A stretch of DNA of 7,523 nt from assembly GCA_937900125.1 (NCBI GenBank), contig CALCEK010000315.1, forward strand, positions 1-7,523. Reading direction: 5' to 3'. This stretch comes from an uncultured Treponema sp. (GTDB lineage Bacteria > Spirochaetota > Spirochaetia > Treponematales > Treponemataceae). Position 1 is the stretch's first letter. Each line of letters begins with the position of its first letter. The notes beneath the pieces are model-generated. The model was given only the letters and a program-made list of their open reading frames with translations, ran no database searches and was not told the DNA's origin. A program made the position numbers and the translations under genes. Below are positions 1 to 6,239 of the stretch, piece by piece.

Positions 1-15
1 GTGCTCTTCCGATCT
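1..15 (+). other. Illumina sequencing adapter remnant (not genomic)
   Basis: The first 15 bases, GTGCTCTTCCGATCT, are identical to the 3' end of the Illumina TruSeq/Nextera-style Read 2 adapter (ending ...GTGCTCTTCCGATCT). The Read 1 adapter ends in CGCTCTTCCGATCT, so the GTG start points to Read 2. The permease reading frame runs open through these bases only by chance, so residues translated from them are artefactual. Genomic sequence begins at about base 16. Confidence 0.95.
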
Positions 16-217
16 TTCTTTGGTATTCTTGAGCGGCTCAAAAAATATGGTTCAGGTTGTAACTGTTCGCCTTATGAATATGGCAGGAACTCGTGGAACT
101 GACTGGCATCTTCTTACCGCTGGTGCATTTGTTTCTATGATTCTACCATTGGCTGTTTTCTTGGGTCTCCAAAAATTCTTTGTAAGAGGACTTCTTGCAG
201 GTTCTGTAAAGGGCTAA
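16..217 (+). CDS. Sugar ABC transporter permease, MalG type (C-terminal fragment)
   Basis: This is the last ~66 codons of an inner-membrane permease of the carbohydrate uptake ABC (CUT1, MalG/binding-protein-dependent transport) family; such proteins are usually about 270-300 residues. What is visible is the end typical of the family: a GTDW motif, followed by an alanine/glycine-led hydrophobic segment (the last transmembrane helix, roughly AGAFVSMILPLAVFLGL), then the short cytoplasmic tail FVRGLLAGSVKG, which is close to the signature end of MalG-like permeases. The EAA loop that contacts the ATPase lies upstream of the window edge. The 5' end is cut by the contig end and replaced by adapter, so the TTG at base 20 is not a start. 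The stop (215-217) is one base before the next ATG, which implies co-transcription with the GH13 gene and suggests that the transported sugar is that enzyme's substrate (inference). The substrate cannot be read from this fragment. Confidence 0.88.
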
Positions 218-218
218 T

Positions 219-2033
219 ATGTATAAAAAACAACTTGAGCAAAATATGGCGGCTCTAGTGGCGCGACTGTACGATTTGTATGGTTCGCGCTGGGACTTTT
301 ACGACATTCTTAACCGCCTTGAAAAATTGATGAAAAAAGCTTCTCGCGAACGAACGGGCTATCTAAAAAAAACCGATGACGAAGCTTTAAAAATAAAAGC
401 TGATGAAAGACCTTGGTACTTGCGGCAAAACACCGTGGGCATGATGCTTTACGTTGATTTGTTTTCTGAAAACTTAAAAGGGCTTGTTCAAAAAATCCCG
501 TACCTAAAAAGTCTTGGCGTAAACTATGTTCACCTTATGCCACTTTTTGATTGTCCGCAAAAAGAAAACGATGGCGGCTACGCAATCAGTTCGTATCGGA
601 CAGTTCAAAAAAACTTAGGTAACATAGAAGACCTAAAAACTGTTGCCGAAGAATTCCACAAAGAAGGAATCCGACTTGTGCTAGATTTTGTTTTTAATCA
701 CACAAGTGATGAACACGAATGGGCGCAAAAGGCAAAAGCTGGAGATAAAAAGTATCGAGGTTTTTATTATTTGTACAAAGACAAAGCCGAAGTTGACAGT
801 TGGAATTCCACCTTGCGCGAAATTTTCCCAACGGTGCGTCGCGGTTCTTTTACATATTTAGAAGAACAAAAAGAATGGGTGTGGACAACATTCAATTCAT
901 TTCAGTGGGACTTGAATTATTCAAATCCCGAAGTTTTTCTTGCAATGTGTGAAGAACTTCTTTCTATTGCAAATCTGGGTGTTGACGTTTTGCGCCTTGA
1001 CGCTTTGGCATTTGTGTGGAAAGAAAAAGGAACTGTTTGCGAAAGTTTGCCAAAAGCTCACACTTTAATTCAAGCGTTCCAATATGTTGCTCGCATTGCC
1101 TGTCCCGCACTTTTGTTTAAGAGCGAGGCAATCGTTCATCCCGACCAAGTAATTCAATACATCAAACGCGATGAATGTGCGCTAAGTTACAATCCTCTTC
1201 AGATGGCACTTTTTTGGTCAAGCATTGCAACTCGGGACACAAGACTTTTAACGCTTTCTCTAAAAAAACGTTGGGCAATTCCTAATGATTGCGCTTGGGT
1301 CAATTACATCAGATGCCATGATGACATTGGTTGGACTTTTAGCGATGAAGACGCGGCAAGTCTTGGAATTAACGGCTACACACATCGGCAGTTTTTGAAT
1401 AAATTTTTTACTGCGCGATTTGACGGGAGTTTTGCAAAAGGCGAACCGTTCCAATTAAATCCTTCTACGGGCGATTGCAGAATTTGCGGAACAATGGCAA
1501 GCCTTTCTGGTTTAGAGCAGGCGGAAGAATTAAACAATTCTTTGTATCGCGATATGGCTCTTGCGCGAATGAAAATGATGTATGCGATTTTGTTTGCGCT
1601 TCCTGGAATTCCACTTTTGTATGCGGGAGACGAGCGGGCGGTTTTAAACGATTACTCGTATCGCAATGACGTTTACAAAAGGGATGATTCTCGCTGGGTT
1701 CACCGAATCAAAAACGATTGGGAAAAACAATTTGAATTTGATTCGCAAAAAGAATTTGCCGAATACTTAAAAACGCTTGTGTCAATCCGCGCAAGTGAAA
1801 AATTATTCAGCGGAAATGAAGTGTTTTTCTATGACACCCAAGATAGTCGCGTTTTTGCTTTCCGACGAGGAACAATCAACGTTGTGGCAAACTTTAGCGA
1901 AAGTCCCGCTTCATTTTACATTGATGCTTGGTCAGAAAAAAGTGTTGACCTTTTAAGCGGAAAAACTTTTTTCAATCACGAAAGTCAAAATCTTTCTGCA
2001 TACGAAGTTAGATTTTTAAAGGAACAACTTTGA
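219..2033 (+). CDS. Amylosucrase-type sucrose glucosyltransferase/hydrolase (GH13 subfamily 4)
   Basis: A 604-residue cytoplasmic enzyme without a signal peptide that cleaves sucrose, releasing fructose and transferring glucose to an alpha-1,4-glucan (amylosucrase, EC 2.4.1.4) or to water. Long stretches match what I recall of Neisseria polysaccharea amylosucrase: HLMPLF, DGGYA-SSYR, VWTTFNSFQWDLNYSNP, FKSEAIVHPDQ, HDDIGWTF, NPSTGDCR and DDSRW-HR. Family key residues are all present: D118 and R492 (the salt bridge closing the pocket, D144/R509 in Neisseria), H161, R259, nucleophile D261, acid/base E303, H367-D368 (transition-state stabiliser), D369 and R421 (equivalents of D394 and R446). The offset to Neisseria numbering is a steady 25-26 up to R421. 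The N-terminal helical region is about 30 residues shorter than in the 636-residue Neisseria enzyme. The ATG at 219 is preceded by AAAGGG (208-213) and lies one base after the permease stop. Sucrose hydrolases belong to the same subfamily and share most of these residues, so polymerase versus hydrolase activity is open. Confidence 0.9.
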   Translation: MYKKQLEQNMAALVARLYDLYGSRWDFYDILNRLEKLMKKASRERTGYLKKTDDEALKIKADERPWYLRQNTVGMMLYVDLFSENLKGLVQKIPYLKSLGVNYVHLMPLFDCPQKENDGGYAISSYRTVQKNLGNIEDLKTVAEEFHKEGIRLVLDFVFNHTSDEHEWAQKAKAGDKKYRGFYYLYKDKAEVDSWNSTLREIFPTVRRGSFTYLEEQKEWVWTTFNSFQWDLNYSNPEVFLAMCEELLSIANLGVDVLRLDALAFVWKEKGTVCESLPKAHTLIQAFQYVARIACPALLFKSEAIVHPDQVIQYIKRDECALSYNPLQMALFWSSIATRDTRLLTLSLKKRWAIPNDCAWVNYIRCHDDIGWTFSDEDAASLGINGYTHRQFLNKFFTARFDGSFAKGEPFQLNPSTGDCRICGTMASLSGLEQAEELNNSLYRDMALARMKMMYAILFALPGIPLLYAGDERAVLNDYSYRNDVYKRDDSRWVHRIKNDWEKQFEFDSQKEFAEYLKTLVSIRASEKLFSGNEVFFYDTQDSRVFAFRRGTINVVANFSESPASFYIDAWSEKSVDLLSGKTFFNHESQNLSAYEVRFLKEQL

Positions 2034-2048
2034 GCTAATTCAAAGTTG
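2025..2048 (+). terminator. Hairpin overlapping the stop codon of the GH13_4 gene, possible weak terminator
   Basis: CAACTTTGA (2025-2033) and TCAAAGTTG (2040-2048) form a perfect 9-bp stem with a 6-base loop; the TGA stop is the end of the left arm. A second small stem follows, TGAAAA (2052-2057) with TTTTCA (2064-2069), and the only T-run nearby is 2063-2067. The stem is AT-rich and is not followed immediately by T residues, so it is a poor match to an intrinsic terminator. It could instead stabilise the 3' end of the upstream mRNA or attenuate read-through into the GH65 gene. Confidence 0.35.
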
Positions 2049-2092
2049 CATTGAAAACTCGATTTTTCAGAGAGACATATTCGGGGGGAACT

Positions 2093-2138
2093 TCTAAAAA
2101 TTGCAATCTCTATAAAGACACTTTTGTGGATTTTTAGA
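2093..2138. repeat. Inverted repeat in the GH13_4-GH65 gap
   Basis: TCTAAAAAT (2093-2101) and ATTTTTAGA (2130-2138) are perfect 9-base inverted arms separated by 28 bases. A shorter pair, CTCTA (2108-2112) and TAGAG (2135-2139), competes with it. The left arm extends to TCTAAAAATT, a 10-mer that also occurs at 6076-6085 in the other large gap. The rest of the 151-base gap (2034-2184) holds no ORF. A TATAAA at 2111-2116 could be a -10 box for the GH65 gene, but I see no convincing -35 at the right distance. Confidence 0.5.
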
Positions 2139-2170
2139 GCTTGCCTAGTGTTAGAGGTTTCCCTTATTTG

Positions 2171-2176
2171 TGAGGA
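2171..2176 (+). promoter_or_regulatory. Ribosome binding site fixing the GH65 start
   Basis: TGAGGA lies 8 bases before the ATG at 2185. An in-frame GTG at 2170 would overlap this site, would have no Shine-Dalgarno of its own, and would add only five residues (MRIFL), so the ATG at 2185 is the better start. Confidence 0.75.
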
Positions 2177-2184
2177 TTTTTTTA

Positions 2185-5082
2185 ATGATTTTTTCTACAG
2201 AACGTTATGGTGGAAATAAAAAAAGTGAAACCGCTCGGAACGAAACTCTTTTTACTGTTGCAAATGGAAATCTTGGGCTTAGGGGTGACACCGAAGAAAA
2301 ATGCGGAACGCTTCACAAAGGAACGTACATAAATGGTTTTTACGATAGCGAGCCAATTTTGTACGGCGAAAGTGCTTTTGCGTATGCAAAAAATCACGAA
2401 ACAATTTTGAATCTTCCTGACCCAAAGCGAATTGAACTTTTTGTAAACGGAATTGCGTTTGGACTTGAAGGAGAAGGAACTGTAAAATCTCATCGTCTTG
2501 AACTTGATATGGACGAAGGCGTTTTAAGGCGAAAAACTGAATGGAAAAAAGACAACTCAGAATTGCGCTTAGAAACTTTGCGACTTGCTTCTTTTGAAAA
2601 TCAGGACTGCGCACTTATTGTGTACAAAGTTTTAAATACTGGGTCTACACCAATTTCTTTAAAACTTTCTTCTTATATTGACACTTCTGTTGGTAACATT
2701 TTGGCAGAAGAAGACCCTCGCATTGGTGCTAAGTTTAGGCATAAACCACTCGTTTTAGATTCCGTTAATTCCGCTGAGAATTTTTCTCTAAGTTTTTTTG
2801 CACATACAGCGCGTTCTGGTTTGTTTTTAAGCGGAACTGTTTTGCACAAAGTGAACTTTGCAAAAAATGCGCAAAACTCATTTGGATATGAAAACGAACT
2901 TCCTTGTTGCACTTTTGATTTTTCTCTTGAGCCGAATGAAAGTTTTACACTTGAAAAATACATTGCCTATTGTTCTTCAAAAACAGCGGACGGTTTAGCA
3001 AAAAAGTCGAGCGATGTTTGTTCTGCTTTTGCCTCCGATGGTTTGGAAAAAATTTTAACTGCACAAAAAAATTTCCTTACGAAGTTTTGGTCAACAGCGT
3101 CAATCTTTATCAAAAGCGATGACCGCTCCCAAGAGGCACTTCGATTCAATTTATTCCACCTGCTTCAATCTTCAGGGCGGAACGGCTCAGTTTCTATTGC
3201 CGCAAAAGGGCTTACTTCTGAAGGCTACGAGGGGCATTTTTTCTGGGATTCGGAAAGTTATGTTTGCCCAGTGTTTACCTACACCGCGCCAGAAGTTGCA
3301 AAAAAATTGCTTGAGTATCGCGCTTCTATTTTGCCGCTTGCCCGCGAACGTGCTAAAGAAATGAATCTGAAAGGTGCGCTTTATCCTTGGCGAACAATCA
3401 GCGGAAACGAAACAAGCGCGTATTTTCCTGCGGGAACTGCGCAATATCACATCAATGCGGACATTTTGTTTGCCGTTGAACGCTATCAAAATGCGCACGG
3501 TGATTTTGATTCTGACGCGCTAAAAAAAATGAGTAGCGAAAGTGCGCGAATGTATGCGAGTCTCGGCTCGTTTGTTCCGCATAAGGGTGGGGCGTTTTGC
3601 ATAAATGACGTAACTGGTCCTGACGAATACACGGCAATCGTAAACAATAATGCTTTTACAAATTTAATGGTGCGCGAAGCTTTTGAAATTGCCGTTAAAC
3701 GCTCCGAAAATGAATCGACTAATGCGGAAAAACTTGAGTGGAAAAAAATGGCTTCTGCAATGTACATTCCCTTTGACAAAGAAGAGGGCGTTTATCCGCA
3801 AGATGATAGTTTTATGGATAAAGCCGAATGGGATTTTGCCGCTACACCAAAAGAAAATTATCCGCTTTTGCTCCATTACCACCCGCTTGTGATTTATCGG
3901 CATCGTGTTTTAAAACAGCCCGATTTGGTGCTTGCGCAATTTTTGCTTTCTTCGCGCTTTACACGTGCGGAAAAAATTCGTAACTTTGCGTTTTATGAAA
4001 AATACACCACAGGCGATTCTTCGCTTTCGCATTGCATAATGTGCATTATGGCGGCGGAAAGTGGCGACATAGAAAAGGCGTACAATTATTACACCAAAAC
4101 GGTTCGCATGGATATTGACGATGTGAATGGAAACTCTCGCGATGGGATTCACACCGCTTGTATGGCGGGAAGTTGGATGGCTATTGTTTACGGCTTTGCG
4201 GGTTTTCACGATTACAACGGTGACTATTCTTTTGAGCCGCGACTTCCAAAAGCGTGGGAAAATCTTTCGTTTAGCCTTTCTTTAAAATCTTGCATTTTGG
4301 ATATTTCTCTTACGCACCAAACTGCCACTTACAAATTGCGCGAAGGAAAATCCATTTTGTTAAAGCACAGAAACGAATCGTTTTCGCTTTCAAATGGAGA
4401 GAGCAAAACGTTCGACTTAAAGCCAAAATTAAAAGCCGTTCTTTTTGATTTGGACGGAGTGATTACAAACACCGCGCCACTTCATTACAAGGCATGGAAA
4501 GAACTTTCTGATTCTGAAGGTTTGACTTTTAATGAAAAAATGAACGAAAAACTTTTGGGAATTTCTCGCGAGGAATCTCTCAAAGTGATTTTAAAAGAAA
4601 ACAATCAAGTTTGGTCGGAAGAAAAAATTGCAAATGCTTGTAAAATTAAAAACGAGCGGTACAAGGAACTTTTAAAAACTCTTTCGCCAAAAGACATTTT
4701 GCCTGGAATTAAGGAATTGCTTGAAGATTTACAAAAAAATAATATCGCATCTTGTCTTGCTTCTTCAAGTAAAAATGCTCCCGCAATTTTGGACGCTCTT
4801 TCGCTCACACCATATTTTGTGGGCATTGCGGACGCTTCGCGAGTGCAAAAGGCAAAACCCGCGCCAGACATTTTTTTGGACGCTGCCGAAAAAAGTGGAG
4901 CGTGGTACACCGATTGTGTCGGCATAGAAGATGCGGAAGCGGGAATTAAAGCAATTAATTCTGCGGGCATTCATTCTCTTGGAATCAGAAGCGATGGTTC
5001 TTTGACCGAAGCCGATTTACAGGTAAAATCAACGGCAGACATAAATCTTAACGTTTTACAAAAACTTTTTGGAGGCGAATAA
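2185..5082 (+). CDS. Bifunctional GH65 disaccharide phosphorylase / beta-phosphoglucomutase fusion
   Basis: A 965-residue cytoplasmic protein. Residues ~1-745 are a full GH65 enzyme: N-terminal beta-sandwich (NGNLGLRG near the start), then the (alpha/alpha)6 barrel with GHFFWDSE (W354, D355), GPDEYT with general acid E481, KQ at 577-578 (sugar contact) and DGIHTACMAGSW (H656, phosphate-binding region), then a small C-terminal beta domain. GH65 phosphorylases split alpha-glucobioses such as maltose, trehalose, kojibiose or nigerose with phosphate to glucose and beta-glucose 1-phosphate. After a linker of only a few residues, ~749-965 is a complete HAD-type beta-phosphoglucomutase (217 residues versus 221 in Lactococcus lactis): FDLDG with D755 nucleophile and D757 acid/base, H767, R795 in GISREES, S860-K863, K891, and E915-D916 for Mg2+. 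It converts beta-glucose 1-phosphate to glucose 6-phosphate, the next step. The donor sugar is unresolved; the neighbouring sucrose enzyme and fructokinase suggest a glucoside metabolised with sucrose. No frameshift separates the two halves. Confidence 0.9.
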   Translation: MIFSTERYGGNKKSETARNETLFTVANGNLGLRGDTEEKCGTLHKGTYINGFYDSEPILYGESAFAYAKNHETILNLPDPKRIELFVNGIAFGLEGEGTVKSHRLELDMDEGVLRRKTEWKKDNSELRLETLRLASFENQDCALIVYKVLNTGSTPISLKLSSYIDTSVGNILAEEDPRIGAKFRHKPLVLDSVNSAENFSLSFFAHTARSGLFLSGTVLHKVNFAKNAQNSFGYENELPCCTFDFSLEPNESFTLEKYIAYCSSKTADGLAKKSSDVCSAFASDGLEKILTAQKNFLTKFWSTASIFIKSDDRSQEALRFNLFHLLQSSGRNGSVSIAAKGLTSEGYEGHFFWDSESYVCPVFTYTAPEVAKKLLEYRASILPLARERAKEMNLKGALYPWRTISGNETSAYFPAGTAQYHINADILFAVERYQNAHGDFDSDALKKMSSESARMYASLGSFVPHKGGAFCINDVTGPDEYTAIVNNNAFTNLMVREAFEIAVKRSENESTNAEKLEWKKMASAMYIPFDKEEGVYPQDDSFMDKAEWDFAATPKENYPLLLHYHPLVIYRHRVLKQPDLVLAQFLLSSRFTRAEKIRNFAFYEKYTTGDSSLSHCIMCIMAAESGDIEKAYNYYTKTVRMDIDDVNGNSRDGIHTACMAGSWMAIVYGFAGFHDYNGDYSFEPRLPKAWENLSFSLSLKSCILDISLTHQTATYKLREGKSILLKHRNESFSLSNGESKTFDLKPKLKAVLFDLDGVITNTAPLHYKAWKELSDSEGLTFNEKMNEKLLGISREESLKVILKENNQVWSEEKIANACKIKNERYKELLKTLSPKDILPGIKELLEDLQKNNIASCLASSSKNAPAILDALSLTPYFVGIADASRVQKAKPAPDIFLDAAEKSGAWYTDCVGIEDAEAGIKAINSAGIHSLGIRSDGSLTEADLQVKSTADINLNVLQKLFGGE

Positions 5083-6068
5083 TGTCAGAAAAAGAAATTG
5101 ACGTTACAACTTTAGGTGAAATTTTAATTGACTTTACTTTTGCGGGAAAAAATTCCGATGGAAAAAAATTGTTTGAAGAAAATCCAGGCGGAGCACCTGC
5201 AAACTGCGCGGTTGCAATTTCTCGCTTGGGCGGAAAAAGTGCTTTTGTTGGAATGACGGGATTCGATTCATTTGGCGAAGATTTAAAATCAACTTTGCAA
5301 GAACAAGGTGTGGACGTTTCTGGAATGAGAAAAACTCAAGCGCAACACACCACGCTAGCTTTTGTAAGCCTTGATTCAAAAGGGGAGAGAAACTTTTCAT
5401 TTTGCAGAAATCCTGGGGCAGACACCCAACTTTCCCCTTCAGATTTGGATGAAAACTTGCTTTTAAAATCTCGCATTTTGCACATTGGCTCTCTTTCGCT
5501 AACCGATGAACCCGCAAAAAGCGCAACTTTAAAAGCTATAGAAATTGCAAAAAAATCTGGCGCGTACATTTCTTACGACCCAAATTACAGGGCTGCCTTG
5601 TGGGGAAGCAGAAGCGACGCAATCCCCTTGATGAAAAGCATTTTGCCGTTTTCTGACATGGTGAAAGTTTCTGATGAAGAACTTGCTCTTTTGTACGGAA
5701 AAGAAATAAGTGCAGAAGCGGGAGCAAAAGAAATTCTTTCTTGCGGCGCAAAATTGGTTTTGGTAACACTCGGCTCAAAAGGTGTTTACTATGCCACAAA
5801 AACTCAAAGTTTGGAATCTTCAGGAACGCTCGGTGTTCCTGACGTAAAAGTTGTTGACACAACGGGAGCAGGGGACAGTTTTACGGGAGGACTTTTGTAT
5901 CGCTTAACCCGCAGAGAAAATCCGTTTTCTTACACAAAAGCAGAACTTGAAAAAGACATTGCTTTTGCAAATGCGGTTGCTTCCTTGTGCGTAACAAAAC
6001 GCGGCGCAATCCCCGCATTGCCTTGTCTTTCGGATGTAGAAAAATTTATAAGCGAACATAATATGTAA
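5082..6068 (+). CDS. Fructokinase (PfkB/ribokinase family)
   Basis: A 328-residue cytoplasmic sugar kinase, likely ATP + D-fructose to fructose 6-phosphate (EC 2.7.1.4). It opens with TLGEILIDF, followed by the PfkB signature 1 region with GGAPANCAVA (from G36) and LGGKSAFVGMTG-D-FG, the fructokinase-typical FCRNPGAD, the SYDPNYRAALW segment, and PfkB signature 2 DTTGAGDSFTGG with catalytic base D265. The length is normal for the family. The GGAPAN plus RNPGAD plus DPNYR-LW combination favours fructokinase over ribokinase or KDG kinase; this is recall-level assignment. The start ATG overlaps the stop of the GH65-mutase gene by one base (TAATG), with GGAGG at 5071-5075 six bases upstream, so the two genes are translationally coupled. 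Its natural role here is to capture the fructose released by the GH13_4 enzyme. Related kinases of mannose or other ketoses remain possible. Confidence 0.88.
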   Translation: MSEKEIDVTTLGEILIDFTFAGKNSDGKKLFEENPGGAPANCAVAISRLGGKSAFVGMTGFDSFGEDLKSTLQEQGVDVSGMRKTQAQHTTLAFVSLDSKGERNFSFCRNPGADTQLSPSDLDENLLLKSRILHIGSLSLTDEPAKSATLKAIEIAKKSGAYISYDPNYRAALWGSRSDAIPLMKSILPFSDMVKVSDEELALLYGKEISAEAGAKEILSCGAKLVLVTLGSKGVYYATKTQSLESSGTLGVPDVKVVDTTGAGDSFTGGLLYRLTRRENPFSYTKAELEKDIAFANAVASLCVTKRGAIPALPCLSDVEKFISEHNM

Positions 6069-6078
6069 AGGCATCTCT

Positions 6079-6197
6079 AAAAATTCGGGGAGGAGCAATA
6101 GCGCGTTGTGCAAGGCGTTGCTAGGCGTGCCAAGTGTCGCAGAATTGTGTTATGGCCATTCTTTTTTGTGACGCTTGGCAACATCGCCCGAATTTTT
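6079..6197. repeat. Structured intergenic element with nested inverted repeats
   Basis: The 171-base gap between the fructokinase and rsuA is filled by dyad symmetry. The outer arms are AAAAATTCGGG (6079-6089) and CCCGAATTTTT (6187-6197), perfect over 11 bases. An alternative outer pairing is GGGAGG (6088-6093) with CCTCCC (6198-6203). A left-hand stem can form from AGCAA (6094-6098) with TTGCT (6118-6122), extended by CGC (6102-6104) with GCG (6115-6117) across a 3-base bulge. The central stem is listed separately. The GC-rich arms contrast with the AT-rich neighbourhood. An in-frame GTG-initiated extension of rsuA crosses the element, but the peptide does not resemble the RsuA family, so I regard the element as non-coding. 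It could be a terminator/structured leader or a dispersed REP-like repeat; one copy cannot decide. Confidence 0.6.
6128..6180. repeat. Central 13-bp hairpin of the intergenic element
   Basis: TGCCAAGTGTCGC (6128-6140) and GTGACGCTTGGCA (6168-6180) pair over all 13 positions if two G-U wobbles are allowed; TGCCAAG/CTTGGCA is perfect. The loop (6141-6167) itself contains AGAAT (6141-6145) and ATTCT (6158-6162) followed by a run of six T (6162-6167), which resembles a weak intrinsic terminator on the + strand for the sugar operon. The wobbles fall so that the pairing works in RNA transcribed from the + strand, which favours an RNA structure over a DNA-only palindrome, though two positions are thin evidence. 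Confidence 0.55.
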
Positions 6198-6204
6198 CCT
6201 CCCA

Positions 6205-6233
6205 TAGACGCTAAGGCTGACTTTTGCTATACT
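6205..6233 (+). promoter_or_regulatory. Sigma-70-type promoter with extended -10 for rsuA
   Basis: TATACT (6228-6233, one mismatch to TATAAT) is preceded by TGC, giving a full extended -10 (TGCTATACT). TAGACG (6205-6210) matches the -35 consensus at four of six positions with a 17-base spacer. Transcription would begin about 6-7 bases after the -10, which is at or next to the ATG at 6240, so the mRNA would have little or no leader. No Shine-Dalgarno is present in the 20 bases before that ATG, consistent with leaderless translation. Confidence 0.6.
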
Positions 6234-6239
6234 TTTGCC

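Noticed and set aside
20..217. TTG-started small membrane protein
   Set aside because: The sequence is the conserved C-terminal end of a MalG-type permease and the frame is open to the contig edge, so it is a truncated gene and not a small protein.
2051..2081. Promoter TTGAAA (2051-2056) with ACATAT (2075-2080) for the GH65 gene
   Set aside because: The -10 match is poor, and the -35 overlaps the small AT-rich hairpins; I cannot separate it from background in an AT-rich gap.
2170..2184. GTG start for the GH65 gene, five codons upstream
   Set aside because: The GTG sits inside the ribosome binding site TGAGGA that serves the ATG at 2185, and has no site of its own.
2182..2963. Reverse-strand open frames antisense to the GH65 gene (and similar ones elsewhere)
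   Set aside because: They overlap well-supported coding sequence, have low-complexity composition with no recognisable motif, and are shadows of the + strand codon pattern.
4420..4445. Possible assembly join or frameshift creating the GH65-mutase fusion
   Set aside because: The reading frame is continuous, codon use looks alike on both sides, and both domains are complete, so a real fusion is the simpler reading; read mapping could still test it.
6141..6167. Strong intrinsic terminator after the fructokinase
   Set aside because: There is a run of six T, but the stem just before it is only 5 bp with a long loop, so I mention it only as part of the central hairpin.
6108..6239. GTG-started N-terminal extension of rsuA by 44 residues
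   Set aside because: The extension is encoded by the palindromic element, does not look like any RsuA family N-terminus, and the S4 domain begins right after the ATG at 6240, which has a promoter placed for a leaderless start.
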